Shown here piece by piece: positions 23,182 to 34,969 of a stretch of DNA of 56,552 bases; positions within the stretch are counted from its first letter, which is position 1, and each line of letters opens with the position of its first letter. Both the position numbers and the translations under genes were made by a program. The DNA is taken from contig JAJOHG010000161.1 of the NCBI GenBank assembly GCA_021029095.1, positions 1 through 56,552 on the forward strand, given 5' to 3'. Below the pieces are notes generated by a model. It worked only from the letters and a program-made list of their open reading frames with translations. It searched no databases and had not been told where the DNA came from. Origin of the DNA: Phellopilus nigrolimitatus (Eukaryota; Basidiomycota; Agaricomycetes; Hymenochaetales; Hymenochaetaceae).

Positions 23182-24867
23182 TCAGTCAAGACGCTGGATG
23201 ACGATAGATTTCGCATCCTCCGTCGCAAAGTAGAGTGCGCCGCTGTAGAATTCAACATTCGCTTTGGCCGCGTGCGGTATTTCGAGTGTGCGGTACTCCA
23301 CTTCACCATCGCAAGAGACGGTAGCGAGCAGCCACTTGATCCCTGGGACGCCTTCGGTAGGGAGAATGTCGCGGAACGTGATCACCATCGAGCTAGCTTG
23401 CGAAGGCCGGCTCACGCAACTGTCCATGCTAATCTGCTGGTTTAAGGTTATAGTGCCCGGACTCTCAAGGTGCGTGATGGTTGGAAGACTGTGACTCGGA
23501 AGAAGAGCGCTTTCCTCGGACACACCGGTTTCATTTGCAGGAGTCTCCAAAAGGAAAGAGTCCAGCACAGAGCATACTCGAAAGGTTTCTTGGTTATCTA
23601 TGTCTACCGACGTGGTGATAGAGACGCCTTTTCGCCTTCGTTCCCCATCAGGCTTCCAATGGAAGGCGCAGATGGACAGCTTTACAGAAATCCAGTGATA
23701 GTTCGGTGTACACGGGATGAGGCAGCTGGCATAGGGAATATCACGCTCCAGTGTCAGAATCTGCGTTGTGCCTGGCGTGGAGGCACTATGTGGGATCTTG
23801 CGTATAGACGAAAGCTGAAAGGCGATGATTGACTTGTTCTCCAAGAGACCAATCGCACCAATGAGATAGGCATCTACAAAGTGTACGTCTTCAAAAGAAC
23901 ACTGCAGAAGAAAGCATCAACTCATTTCTTCTCACTCGCTTTCGTAAGTGTGCATACACACCTCGCGGATGATGACCGAGCGGTCTTCTTTCCAGAATGT
24001 CAGGAGAAGATCGCGCCCCACTGAAAGTGCCCATACGTCACTACATAGCTTTGCAAATCTCACTCGTCCATTTACTTTATCAAGTTCTTCCGGCTTGAGT
24101 TTGTAAAGCGGTACAGGATTCTTTTCTCGGGGCGAGATTTGGAGTATCTCGAAAGTCCTGAGCAGTATTAAAGTGCCAGTACGACATGGTAGTTCAAATG
24201 ATTCGCAGAAATCGGATGTCTTACCTTCGGCCGGCGTGCCCATCAGCAGGTTCGCCCACCACGAGCACGCGCATATCGTCGTCCGCCTGCATGTCATAGG
24301 CGAAGCTGCACACTTTTAGCGGTGGCATGTCCTGCGCTTCAGACTGCGGACGGTAACTACAGACACACTCGCCTCCCGGCACGGTCCAGTTTCCCCCAGA
24401 CCAAAGGACGAGGAGGAGCTTACCACCGGGGAGTAGCTCCATGTCCAAGACGTCTCCACGCGGTCTGCCTGGTGCACCGTCCGAGTTCACAGATCCGATA
24501 CGTATTGTGGTTTTGTGCGTGGGTCGCAGTGGGGCGCGGCCGGTGCAGGCAAGATAGCGCCGCCGTGCGCGCACGACTAGGTTGCGCAGTTCTTGCCAGG
24601 AGAGGTCACTGATGGAGACATAGCGGGGAAGATCGGGTGCATGGTCTTGATCCAGAGCATGCAGGCGTTCTAGTCAGAAGACTTTGTCGGAGACAACGTC
24701 GCGAAGAAACTTGCAAGCCTGAAACGAGAATTATAGGATTAGACTTACCGTCAGATAAACATGTTGGAAACACGCACGGCCTCGAGAGATAGCACTTCTA
24801 TAAATCCGCAAAACGAGGCGATCTCGAACCAGACATCGTTTGGAATTGCAGAGGTGTCGAAAGGCAT
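23182..24867 (-). pseudogene. Array F-box gene, copy 1, with one nonsense codon
   Basis: The exons are 24867-24778, 24718-24225, 24157-23962 and 23901-23182 (500 codons including stops). The joins use GTGCGT, GTAAG and GTGTGT donors and agree in phase with the sister copies. Exon 1 plus the start of exon 2 form the F-box (VWFEIASF...LSLEA|ACKFLRDVV). Exon 2 carries the propeller-like block around MELLPGGKLLLVLW and WTVPGGECV. Exon 4 ends with GALYFATEDAKSIVIQ. One codon is lethal: TGA at 24674-24676 replaces the Trp of the FW-L-R-L motif. A 9-nt in-frame deletion removes residues before WTVPGG. The TATA box seen in copies 2 and 5 is changed to CTAAAAA. The rest of the frame is open, so inactivation looks recent. 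Confidence 0.75.
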
Positions 24868-25329
24868 TGCTGAATGGTTCAATAGCAAATTACACAGCAG
24901 GCCTTGCATTTTTAGTTTGCGCCAGACTCGTAACCAGCTACCATGTTGCGGTTAGTTCATGGTGGATAGCTACGAGCTTGATTTTGCACAGAATAGAAAG
25001 CAAAGTCGTCGGGACACACGATCATTGAGGAAGGCCGGTAACCAGTGAGACTCGCGGCTGGCATAACTCATGCCGGTGAGAGCAGGCACACTTGAGATTC
25101 TGGCGGCAGCGCGCGCGCAAGCTCTCACCCACTTGGCAATCTACCAGTCAACTCGGATTCCACATCAATTCCACCTGGGTCTCACGAGGGAAGATGTCGA
25201 ATTTCCCCGGAGATGACCCGTTCGGTTGTCTCGAGGAGGGAGACATAGGGTGCTTATTGTGCATTGCACACTCGACAAATATGTGGGAGACATTGATGTC
25301 TCTTAAACGACCCATTCATCTTAGAGCCG
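24868..25329. other. Upstream flank of F-box copy 1
   Basis: The first 160 bases correspond to the promoter region shared by the array (reverse CCAAT-like and TATA positions, partly decayed). Beyond 25,100 the sequence resembles that near 42,490-42,560 (AGTCAACTCGGATT...), a further dispersed repeat. There is no gene. Confidence 0.4.
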
Positions 25330-25440
25330 CACTTCACGCATGAGACAGCGGTTGCGGTTCGGCAGCTTGATGGCGAGTGGGCGTGTTCAGAATGAGAGTA
25401 AACGACAATTGAGAAGACGAGCTCCGGGATATACTAGAAA
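25330..25440 (-). pseudogene. Kinase-like gene fragment
   Basis: Read on the minus strand, this short piece gives PLAIKLPNRNRCLMREV. It corresponds to PLVIKLAAPNRNRWLAREA around the presumed ATP-binding lysine of the intact kinase-like gene at 44,797-45,976. The flanks do not continue the homology. Confidence 0.5.
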
Positions 25441-25499
25441 AGATTCCTTAGTCGGAAGGTCGTTTGTATAGACCTAGGGACGGTCATAGTACGGATAGA

Positions 25500-26327
25500 C
25501 GAAGTAGTGTGGGAAGGTGTCACGTCTTACGTCACGTGTCGCGGCGGTCCGCTCGATCGTCATTTGACTCTACCCACTCAACATTCTGGAGAGCGAGACT
25601 TTTCGAGCTTATAAAAACGCTCACACTTTTTGAGTCCTTTCGAACACGGCCCAACGTTTTGATGCGCCAACATTCACATTCGTGCAGTTTCCAATCGCAT
25701 CGACGGTGTCCACGCCCCATTGAGGTCTGCGTATGTGCGAGTTCCCTCGGTGCTCTCGACCTCACCGCGACCTGAAAATGGAAGAGAGGGCTAGCGTCCA
25801 AGAGTTGAGCGGGCCATCCTAGGCCCGCGCGACAGCGGCGGCCATGGTGCGTGGGTTAGTGCCGCACTCGAGGATGGACAAGGCGGAGGGGACCATCGAG
25901 GCATCAAGGCGAAAGCGTTGGAGACGGAAAAAGCGTGGTTACGGGGCGCGCAGAGACAGCGCTTTTGCTGCTGTTGCTGTTGTTGCTTCTGGCGGTCGAG
26001 CGCGAAGCCGTCTTAAATTTTTCTCCGCGTCATTTCCTTTATAACGCAGATTCTCTTCATGCGGCCGCAGATTACGTGCCTGGATGACACATATATATCC
26101 GAACTTCCAACTATATGACTTCCTGCTACGTGGCGGACGAGGACAAAAGAAGATGGCGCCGCTGAGCCCATCATGCGTAACAACTACTCAAGATCACCGC
26201 ACCTGCCACTAAGACCCTTCTCGTTTTCTGATACTGACTCGCGGGAGATTCTGACTCTCCGAGCGAAGGCAGTGGGCTTTTGCATGCAGGATACTTGGTC
26301 TGGTGTTCATCTTAAAGGATGACGACG
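25500..26327 (+). repeat. Repeat module R, copy 1 (promoter-like)
   Basis: This block recurs inverted at 38,420-37,310 and 43,490-42,780 and direct at 46,400-47,275. Landmarks in order are a TATAAAAA stretch near 25,610; a conserved segment at about 25,690-25,720 (CGCATCGACGGTGTCCACG); a CTG/CAG tract (25,963-25,988); TTTTCTCCGCGTCATTTCCT; a TATATATA element (26,091); and GATGACGACGATGG at the start of a small reading frame. It looks like the upstream region and first exon of a small gene copied several times. I recognise no transposon ends. Confidence 0.55.
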
Positions 26328-26614
26328 ATGGAATGCAGCGAGGGCGGGAGGATGGAGCTCAAGAATAAATGGCTTGTGTTGTATGTGACGGTAAAAGGTG
26401 AGTCGCACGCTTCCATTCTCTGAACATGTCTGTGTTGACTGAACAACTTGAAACAGATGGCCTGGCGCGCGAAAACGGCTGGGCGCGAAACGCGCGAGCT
26501 CAACGCCGAGGCCAGTACGCCCGTTCAGAAAGGGCGCTATACCGTGTCCTGCATGCCCTGGAGCCACGACGGCGCGCAAGCGTACGTTCCGACGCAACAG
26601 ACGGTGGACGGTGA
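26328..26614 (+). CDS. Small two-exon reading frame of module R, unknown
   Basis: The exons are 26328-26397 and 26457-26614, joined across a 59-nt intron with GTGAGT, a TTGACTGAAC branch region and AACAG. They give a 75-residue protein starting MECSEGGRMELKNKWLV and continuing DGLARENGWARNARAQRRG. The inverted copies near 37,700 and 43,130 start with the same MEC-x-E-x-G-x-M-x-LKNKW pattern but run into stops soon after the join. This is therefore the only copy still open. The C-terminal part is Arg-rich and may be non-coding. I do not recognise the family. Confidence 0.3.
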
Positions 26615-26719
26615 CTGCTGCTTGTGGCGCCGGCGCATCTTCGCCTGTGCCTCAAAGTGCGCAGTGATCGCGCGAGGAAGGCTTCATTCTGGGCGTCTGT
26701 ATGCCATAAACGAAGTTGC

Positions 26720-26967
26720 ACACGCTCAGTCCCTGTGTATCAGATGGGGCATCCCGACGATGACTCCAGACACACTCGCCCCCCGGCACGGTCAGAACAA
26801 AGGACCAGGAGGAGCGCACCGCCAGGAAGCAGCTTCATGTCCATGACGTCGCCATATGATTCGCCGGGTGCGCCATCGGAGTTTAGATCCGATGTATTGT
26901 GGTTTCGCGTGTGCGCCGCAGCGGGGTGGGGTCGGTGCAGTTGAGCTCGCGCATTTCGTTTAGCCAT
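26720..26967 (-). pseudogene. F-box exon-2 relic
   Basis: The minus strand contains SDGAPGES and DMKLLPGGALLLVL. These are the exon-2 block seen as SDGAPGRP and DMELLPGGKLLLVL in array copy 1, with frameshifts on both sides. It is a truncated F-box copy lying directly behind module R copy 1. Confidence 0.6.
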
Positions 26968-27720
26968 TCTCTCTCCTCAGGCGGACTATGTCAAGCTGCT
27001 CAGTCATCACAGACACGCTCGGAGGACAGCTTATATACAAAGGTATAAGTGCTGCGTCTACAAATCCCGCTTCCAGCGGTAAATGTTTCGTGCACGTTCA
27101 CATGCATGGTCCCACGCATCACGACTACGCAAATGAAGAAAAAAAAAAAACACACTGGCTTTCCACGCTGTCCGCTTGTCTCCCTTGTGCGTTTTCATGA
27201 CTATCCAATACACTTGAAACGCACAATCCGCTCTGAAACTAAAGCTACACTGATAATGAACTGGGTCTATACGATGAATTCTATGAGAATTCTGTATAGA
27301 GATCCATGTTTCCAACATGGTTGCGCAATGCAGCAGTGTACGCGTTCTATGTCTCCCTCTTCTCAAGATAATTGAACTCCCGCGAATTTGAACAACTTGC
27401 TTGTTAGAATTTATACAACGTGGATGTGTAATCCGAGATGGCTGCCCGATCCCCGAACGGGTGGGAGTTTGCGCGTGCGCTGGTCGAAGAAGGAGCGCGA
27501 CATCATATGCAAGTTTCCTATCCTGCCACTGAACGCAGCTCAAGCTTGAACACAATTCAACTGTACCTGCTCATCGCGTCCCCTAAACCATACCATGATC
27601 TCTTGCGCCTGCGCGCGGTCACAGTCTCTCAAACCAAGCGGGTGGCGCTGGCAGGAGTGGAAGCGGACCGCGCGTTCTCAGGACTAGTTCTCCACGCCAG
27701 ACATAGTCAGCGGTGACGTC
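26968..27720. other. Dispersed repeats, no gene
   Basis: The part at 27,050-27,320 matches 42,590-42,740 in inverted orientation (GTCTATACGATGAATTC... against the complementary stretch). The part at 27,420-27,500 (AATCCGAGATGGCTG) matches 38,730-38,800. They are pieces of the array's duplication unit between module R and the next F-box promoter. Confidence 0.45.
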
Positions 27721-27749
27721 GGCCCCCCTACACTCAGAATGTCCGTCTC

Positions 27750-28101
27750 CGAGCGCTCATGGGAATTTCAGGCCTCGTACTCATAGTAATGTCTACTTCA
27801 ACTTGGACTTGAGGGCGTATTCAGAAGCGTACGAGGACTAGTCCGGGAGGCACTGCCCGGGGACTGAGTAAAGGAGAAGCGGACGGAACGCCAAGGGACG
27901 TAAGTTGAGGAATATGGTTTTGTCCACCAGAATTTCGAGTGCATCTACCAGCCGCCACACTGGTCACGAGCCTACCGCAATGATCGCGAGTCCCGACATC
28001 TTTGCTTCCAAGCCCCGCGCGGACTTAAGCCCACAGCCATCCGCCACGGAGGAACCGCCACATGATAGCGAGTTACGAGCGCAGCGCAAACTGCATGAAG
28101 C
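27750..28101 (+). repeat. Shared F-box upstream region
   Basis: The stretch containing ACTCATAGTAATGTCTA recurs before F-box copy 4 (34,530-34,760) and, inverted, beside copy 5 (about 42,120-41,870). Promoter DNA was therefore duplicated together with the genes. Confidence 0.6.
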
Positions 28102-28109
28102 ATATAAAA
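28102..28109 (+). promoter_or_regulatory. TATA box, F-box copy 2
   Basis: TATAAAAA lies 51 nt before the ATG. TTGGCCATTGGCCC, two reverse CCAAT-like boxes, follows between it and the ATG. The same arrangement precedes copy 5 and, with TATAACAA, copy 4. Confidence 0.55.
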
Positions 28110-28152
28110 ATGCATGCCCTGCTGTGTACATTGGCCATTGGCCCATTCAGCA

Positions 28153-29800
28153 ATGCCTCTCGACTCTTCTGCAGTTCCAAATGAAATCTGGTTCGAAATC
28201 GCCATGTTGTTGGACTTCAAGGCACTCCTAGCTCTCGAGGCTGTGTGTGTTCCCAATATGCTTGTCTGACTGTAAATTCAATTCTCTAATAATTGTTTCA
28301 GACATGCAAGTTTTTTCGCGAGGTGGTCTTAAACAGACTCTTCTGGCTAGAACGCCTCCGTGCGCTGGAACAAGACCATGCACCCGATTTACCCCACCAT
28401 GTCTCTATCAGTGACCTCACCTTGGAACAACTACGCACCCTAGTCGTGCGCGCGCACCGGTGCCTTCTAAATTACACCGGCCCCGCCCCGATGCGACCCA
28501 CACGCGAAACCACAATACGCGTTGGATCCGAGGACTCGGACGATGAACATGGCGGAAAACATGACCTCGTTGACGATATGGAGCTGCTCCCTGGCGGCTC
28601 GCTCCTCCTGGTCCTCTGGGTTTCGGGATACTTGCAGTGCTGGACCGTGCCTGGCGGCGAGTGTCTCTGGACTTACCGTCCGCCTGACTCTCGCGTCGTG
28701 CTGAATTCGGGATTCGCTTATGAAATGCAGGCGGATGGCGATGTGCGCGTGCTCGTGGTGAGCGAACCTAATGGTCGGAATACCAGCGAAAGGTAAGAAA
28801 TACGATGTCAACGGAACATTTAAACTGCTGACGATTTACTGCTGATCAGAACTTTTGAGATATTCCAAGTCCCGCCCCGAGGAGAGCCTGATGAGCCGCT
28901 TGATAGGTACAAAACAGAACATGATCCTATGATAGGATCAGTGGAGGCTGCAAGGTTGAGTGGCGACGTATCAGCAGTCTCCATAACGGGAAAGCTTCTC
29001 GTGACATTTTGGAAAGAAAAACGCTCCGTCGTAATTCTTGATGTGTGTAACCACATCTCATGAAAGGCGAGAGTTAAAATGGACTGATGCTTTGCTTTCC
29101 GCAGTGTTTTTTCGAAGACGTACACTTGGAGGATGGCTATATCATTGGTGCATTACAGCACTATCCGGATAGGTCAATCATTGCCATTTCCCTTTCGTCC
29201 ATATGGGACATCCTGCCTAGTGCCTCTGGCTCACGCATGGCGCAGGTTCTGACTCTGGGACGTGACATTCCTTATTCCAGCTGCCTCGTCCCGCAGACAT
29301 CGAGCGATTTCCAGGATAGTGTAAAGTTGTCCATCTGCACCTTCTAATGGAAGCCCGAAGCGGAACGAAAACGAAAAGGCATCCATATCACCTTGTCGGC
29401 GGACATAAATAAGGACTATGGAGCTCGCCCTACGGTGGATTCTTTCCTCTTGGATATACCTACAGATACAGCCGGTGTGTCCGAGTTCGCGGAAAATAAC
29501 CACCTTCCATCCATCACGCACCGTGAGCGTACGGGGACTATGATTGTGTTTCAGCACCCTAGCTTGTACAGTATCATGAGCCGACCTTCGCAGGCTGGCT
29601 CGATGGTAATCAAGTTCTACGATGGTTACGAATGGGATAAACGCCCAAATGAGTGGATACTCGCTACTGTCTCTTGCGGGGGAGAAGTGGTGCGCCGCAC
29701 ACTCGAAATGCCGCATGCTGACAGAGCGAAAGTGGAGTTCTTCAGCGGCGCGCTCTATTTTTCGACGGAAGAATCCGTCGTCATCCAGTACTTTGACTGA
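28153..29800 (+). pseudogene. Array F-box gene, copy 2, with one nonsense codon
   Basis: The exons are 28153-28242, 28302-28792, 28850-29042 and 29105-29800 (490 codons counting stops). The F-box spans exon 1 and exon 2 (IWFEIAMLLDFKALLALEA|TCKFFREVV). The phase-0 intron has a GTGTGT donor and a CTGAC branch site. The block GYLQCWTVPGGECLWTYRP is complete. Exon 4 is interrupted by TAA at 29345-29347, where the sister copies have His in TFHWKPEAE. Two bases differ from CAT, so it is not a simple transition. The frame reopens at once and runs to the conserved end STEESVVIQYFD. The promoter is the best preserved of the array. A protein ending at 29347 would lack the last 150 residues. Confidence 0.75.
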
Positions 29801-29809
29801 AGCTTTATG

Positions 29810-30160
29810 TTGGCCTCCGGTAGACACATTGATCTCAGTATATCGCAATTGTAGAGCACTCAGTACTGCTTGTTGATGGAAATGCTGTATAGTAGATAAT
29901 GAAATGTCGAGTTGTGATATAATTTCAAGCCCAGCTCCGGCTCTCAATCATTTTCCTCGTCTGTTTTCAAACCCGTCATCCCCCCCCTACATACTGCACA
30001 TAACGACTTACCATTATATTTGCTGTAAAATACTCGCATTTTTTACAGCCCTTTTCTTCTGTTCTCTTAAATGCTCATGCGGAAACCTACCTGAGTAAAT
30101 TACTCCCCTACTGATTGTCAGCGGCTATTTCACTTTCTCAAAGCCGCAGGTTCTCAAGAG
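29810..30160 (+). repeat. F-box downstream tail, copy 2
   Basis: About 300 bp after the stop are nearly identical to 36,690-37,040, with related inverted stretches beside copies 3 and 5 (31,100-30,770 and 40,010-39,730). Landmarks are TAGACACATTGATCTCAGTATATCG and AATGCTGTATAGTAGATAATG. The segment 30008-30029 is inverted relative to the other tails. Confidence 0.7.
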
Positions 30161-30168
30161 CATGATGA

Positions 30169-30188
30169 TTAACTGTGATCACAGTTAA
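30169..30188. repeat. Perfect 20-bp palindrome
   Basis: TTAACTGTGATCACAGTTAA is its own reverse complement. The same 20 bases recur at 39,692-39,711 in the other tail-to-tail interval, while the copy-4 tail has a decayed form near 37,040-37,070. Confidence 0.85.
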
Positions 30189-30209
30189 GAAACAAACTAC
30201 CATATGGGA

Positions 30210-30722
30210 ACGAAAATATCCAGTGTTTAGTACATCATATCCTGCACTATCGAGCCCTGCGGCGACGCGGGGAGCACCTAACAAGCCTGCCTGCTTCGGG
30301 AAACTCTGGCTGCGTAGCATGCACGCTGGACGTTGGAAGGACGAGGGCAACGGAACGAGTGAACACGTGGGGGTTGTTTCGCGGGCGGAGGTTCGCGATC
30401 GTGTTCGTCTAGGCACAACATGCGATCGGCTGAGATTTCGAGGTCGATCTGGTTCCCGGCGTGCTGGAAGCGCGACAGGATGCACTCAAGCGCAGTGGAG
30501 CCTCGGGGAGAGTCTGACAGTGTTCCCCGTAACAATACGGCTCAACGAGATCGGGCGGGCGGTGAGTATGGTGGAAGACAACGGGGAGGCAGAAGATAAC
30601 TAGTTTTCTGTGCTTTCTCGGACAACGTCTCTGATTGCGAGATACACTGAAAAGAAAAGAAAAGAAACTTGTTGATCGCAAGCGCATCAATATGTATGCT
30701 CCATACTCACGAGGCAGCTCAT
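30210..30722 (-). pseudogene. Kinase-like gene relic
   Basis: From 30,722 downward, ATGAGCTGCCTC and a GTGAGT donor correspond to exon 1 of the kinase-like gene. A pyrimidine-rich acceptor follows near 30,652, then the coding stretch PPDLVEPYCYGEHCQTLPEA, which matches TDLVEPYCYEKPYQIRPDG of the intact gene. Frameshifts and stops follow, and the homology ends before the ATP-binding region. It sits between the tails of F-box copies 2 and 3. Confidence 0.6.
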
Positions 30723-30739
30723 AGTATGACTCATAGTAA

Positions 30740-31119
30740 GATTACTGTGTTTTTGAAAACTTGCGGCCAGGGAAAAAGGAGTGAAATTGCCGCTGGCCAT
30801 AAGTAGGGTTGGATTGACTCACACCGTTCCCGCAAGAAAATAGAAGAAAATGCAGTAGAAAACGCAAATATTTACCATTACATTTGCTGTAAACCCATCG
30901 GCTGCGGAGTTCATGCCATGGCCATGTGGGGCTTTGGCTTTGAAGCAAGCAGGCGCATGCTAGTAAGAAAGAAATTTGAGAGCAGGAGCTGAGTTCGAAA
31001 GTTAATTGTACCCGGATAATTATGATTTTGTGTACAATGTTTTCGTCGACGAGCAGTACTCTACGATAAACTGATATCCATGCGCATACCGAACATGAAT
31101 TCAGTCAAAATGCAAAGCC
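30740..31119 (-). repeat. F-box downstream tail, copy 3
   Basis: In gene orientation it contains GTTTACAGCAAATGTAATGG followed by TAAATA, then CATTTTCTTCTATTTTCTTG, aligning with the copy 2 and 4 tails at lower identity. There is no gene. Confidence 0.55.
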
Positions 31120-32828
31120 TCAGTCCAGATACTGGATGACAACCGACTTCGCATCCATCGTCGCGAAGCACAGCGCTCCACTGTAGAACTCCACATTCAC
31201 GCTGACCGCACGCGGCATTTCGAATGTACAGAGCGCCACTTCGTTCGCACAAGAGATGGCCGCAAGCATACATACGATTTTTGCGGGGTCGCGGAAGCGG
31301 GTACCGCAGTGGGACATGATCACCATCAGGCCGGTCTGTGAGGGCGCGCTTACTTGGCTGTATGCGCTTATGCCGGGAAGCGGGTCCAAGGCCACAGACC
31401 CCGGATGCTCGAGGTGCGTGAGGTGCGGAATGTCGCTGTTTGGAAGAAGAACCCCGGACTCGGGCGTGTTGGTTGTGTCTGTGGCGGTCTCCAAGCGGAA
31501 ATAGTCCAGCACCGAGTAGTTGCGACGGAGTTCTTCGTTCAATACGTCCAGCAACACGGTGATCATGGTGCCACTTCGTTTTCGTTCCGCGTCTGACTTC
31601 CAGTGGAAGGTGCAGAAGGACAGTCCGGCCTTCAGCCAGCGCAAGTGTGGGCGAGGCGGGAAGAGGCAGCTAGCATAAGGAATGTCATGGCCGAGTATCA
31701 GAATCTGTGTCGTTTGTGATGTGGAGGCACTAGACTGGATGTTGCATACGGACGAAATCAGAATAGCAATGATTGACATACTCCCTCGGACATCGAGTAC
31801 CCCGATGAGGTAGTCGTCTACCAAGTCTACGCTTTTAAAGACACTCTGCACAGAAGAGCATCAGTCCATTTCAGCCCACGCCCATGCATAAGAAGTAGAT
31901 ACACACATGGAGGAACACAACAGAGCGGTCTTCCTTCCAAAATGTTAGCACAAGATGGTCTTCCGTGTAGGCTGCCGATACATCGCCACTTATCTTTGCA
32001 AATCTCACTGGTCCGTATGTTTTATCAAGTTCTTCCGGCTTGCACTTGTAAAGCGGTACAAGGTTCTTTTCCCAGGGAGAGAATTGCAGTATCTCGAGAG
32101 TCCTGAACAGCAGTAAAGTATCAGTACGACATGGTAGTTTAAATGATTCGCAGACATCGTATGTCTTACCTTCGACCGGCATGCCCGTCAGCAGGTTCGC
32201 CTACCACGAGCATGCGCACGTCATCGTCCGCCTGCATGTCATAGGCGAAGCTACACACGTTCAGTGGTTGCATGCCCTGAGCTTCAGACGACGCATGCGG
32301 ACGGTAAGTCCAGAGACACTCGCCGCTCGGCACGGTCCAGCACTGCAAGTAGCTCTCAGACCAAAGGACGAGGAGGAGCGTACCACCAGGGAGTAGCCCC
32401 ATGTCCCTGACGTAACCAAGCGGTCCACCAAGTGTACCGTCCGAGTTCACGGATCCAATGTGTATTGTAGTCTCTCGTTTGGCTTGCAGTGGATTGGGGC
32501 CGGTGCAGTTGAAACGGCGCCGCTGAGAACGCACGACTATGGTGCGCAGTTCTTTCCAGGTGAGGTCACTGATGGAGACATGGCGGGGTAGGTCGGGTGC
32601 ATGGTCTTGATCCAGCGCATGGAGGCATTTTAGCCATAAGAGTTTATTAGAGACAACCTCGCAAAGAAATTTGCATGTCTGGAACAAGATTTAGATTTAA
32701 GCGCCATTTAGTCAGGCAAATGGATCGGGGACACATACAGCCTCGAGAGACAATATCTCTTTTAAGTCTGAGAACGATGCGATTTCGAACCAGATATCGC
32801 CTGGGACCGCAGAGACGTCGAAGGGCAT
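31120..32828 (-). CDS. Array F-box gene, copy 3 (intact, 506 residues)
   Basis: The exons are 32828-32739, 32678-32170, 32102-31907 and 31845-31120. All joins keep phase (0, 2, 0) and no stop interrupts the 506 codons. Residues 1-50 form the F-box (MPFDVSAVPGDIWFEIASF...LSLEA|TCKFLCEVVSNKLLWL). It is followed by HAPDLPRHVSISDLTWKELR and the propeller-like block DMGLLPGGTLLLVLWSESYL with CWTVPSGECLWTYRP. The C-terminal 240 residues end GALCFATMDAKSVVIQYLD. F-box proteins link substrates to Skp1 and cullin; the variable C-terminal half presumably binds the substrate, which is unknown. The upstream TATA position has decayed to ATTAAAAG. The acceptor of intron 3 is TGTGCAG followed by AGTGTC, where sisters have TGTxxx, so the first residues of exon 4 differ. 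Confidence 0.82.
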
Positions 32829-34284
32829 TTCCGAAGAGTCCAAGAGTCCAAGAGTTCAATAGCTAACATGCATAACACGGCTCGCACTTTTAATGCTGCA
32901 TAAAGCTTGAGCAAGGCTCAAAACTTGGTGCTACAGTAAATGGCCAGTATGCATGGCACGGTTCGCATTTTTGTACGTTGCACATAGTTTGCGCCAAGCT
33001 CGTAACTAGGTGCGACAGCAATTATGAGTCCCTGGTGGATGGTTGCCAGCCTAAGTTTGCACACCTTGAGGTATGCTCGTAGTCAGTGCAGTGGCTGCGG
33101 CGCACTTGGAAAACCTAGCGAGCCCGGTGTCGGATCGTGTCGAGCACGCGAGAAAGTACGATCTTGGCTGTGCGAACAAGAACATGTGACGAAGGCGTGA
33201 CGCGTCGCTGAGCTGGCAGCAAGTGTCACGTGCTGTCCTAACTGGATCCTTGTCGCTGAGGCAATGCATCCTTTCGCCACGCTTGGAGCCTAAAAAACTG
33301 GGTCCCCATCTCACATGGGATACAGTAAGGACACGTACAAAGAATGGAGCTAAGTGATAAATGGCGAATATGCGACGTATGAGACGAAAGAGGCGAGCGA
33401 ACGGCCTCGCTTTGCATCCGCACTTGACCCGATCTTCGTCCCTCGCGCCTCCTGCGCAGCCTTAGTCTCTTGCACAAATCCAACGCCGAGCACGGTCGAT
33501 GATGGAAAAATCGCCGGTGCAGCAGCTTTACATGCCTTTTTCGTTGACATCGAGCTCAGCGAGGGTAGACAAGCACCGCTCGGCACGCTCGCGTAAGTAT
33601 TTTCCATGCTAACTAAAATACACTGCTGGATGACACATACATATCCGGTCTTCCAGAACTCCTCGCGCGCTCGCATAATGAACTCGATAGTACCCAGAAT
33701 TATCGGCCTACATCATACACGTTCCATCATCTCGATCGTTTCAGCATAACTCGCCACATACACATCCTCTAGACATTTTTGAAACCTTCTTTGGCAGCCT
33801 ACCTCGCGGCGCGTGGTGTCAAAGGGATAGGCGGTAGAGCTCATGATCATCAAGATCGATGTGAATCTGGCCCTTACGGAGACACTCGAGGATGATGAAC
33901 ACGTATGAATGAATACGCGACGAGTATAATGTAGAGGGCGCCGGTACCATTCACGCACTTTTGGCGGCGGAGCGCAGAGACGAGCCAATATAGACCCATG
34001 TCAGACTACGAAGTCGAAAGGGCTGACATTCGCTTCGCGCACCTCGGAGATCTGAAAACAACCTTGTGCCCTTTGTCGCTTACTGCCAGACTCTATAGAC
34101 AGCCTTCTCACACTTCAGAAGTGCAGGTGGGCTCGCGTCTGGCCTTCTTCATCTAACTATCGTTATCTCAGCCCGGAGCAAGATGCAACTTCCCGAACTC
34201 GGCCTCGAGCGGCATCGCGTCGCAGCTGCCGCGAAGCCACCCGGATCCAGCTTGAGATCTAAGTCAACTGTACCTGGTCGTGAA
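32829..34284. other. Head-to-head spacer between F-box copies 3 and 4
   Basis: The spacer contains the decayed promoter of copy 3 (to about 33,060). A short piece near 33,625-33,665 resembles module R (GGATGACACATACATATCC). There are otherwise unmatched short frames, and the plus-strand frame at 33,354-33,596 has no recognisable domain. Confidence 0.4.
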
Positions 34285-34400
34285 CCTTCGCCCGCGAAAT
34301 AACTCTCATGCGTCCACTCGTCCCGTTCCCTGATCCCATCAACTTCCCACGAGCCTGCTACGCCGCCAGAGTCTCCAGAAGCAGGCAAACGGCGCGGACA
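34285..34400 (+). pseudogene. Kinase-like relic fragment
   Basis: The piece reading CGTGAACCTTCGCCCGCGAA followed by ...CGAGCCTGCTACGCCGCCAGAG aligns with the distal part of the relics at 30,210-30,400 and 39,480-39,600. No reading frame remains. Confidence 0.45.
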
Positions 34401-34529
34401 GAAGTAGAAACGGGCCGCGGTTGCATGTCCAGCTCTCTTGATACGCCCTCACTGTTCGAGGAAGAGTGCGGAGTGTACGTGAGTCAGCCGAAAGCGCAGA
34501 AGCGCGCGAGGAGGGAGCTTGGGCATGGT

Positions 34530-34760
34530 ACTCATAGTAATGTCTAGTTCATCTCGAGCTCAAGGGCGGATTCGGAAGCGTACGAGGACAAGTCCGGAGG
34601 GCTCTGCCTAGGGACTGAGGAACACCAAGGGAGGAAAATTGGGGAATGTGGTCGCAGGACGCTTGTGTTCAAGGACGGGGAAAGTCTACACCGATTTGGA
34701 GTGCGTTCGCTCACCGCCGCGAGCGAGGCAAGCCGCGAGTCTCACTGATCGCGAGCCTAC
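34530..34760 (+). repeat. Shared F-box upstream region
   Basis: This aligns with 27,750-27,990 and, inverted, with about 42,120-41,870, through landmarks such as GGTACTCATAGTAATGTCTA and GATCGCGAGCCTACC. It is the distal promoter of copy 4. Confidence 0.6.
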
Positions 34761-34969
34761 CTCAATGGTCGCATGCCTCGACAACATTGCTTCCTGCTCC
34801 ATGCAAACTTGGGCCCGTAGCCATTTGCCAGCTATCACAGTGGTACAATGACTGTGAATCCCAACAGCTTTGCTTCTGGCCCAGTGCCAACTTACGTTCG
34901 TAGCCATCCACCATGGAGTAACCGCCACATGGTAACTGGTTACGAGCTTGGCGCAAATTACATGAAGCA

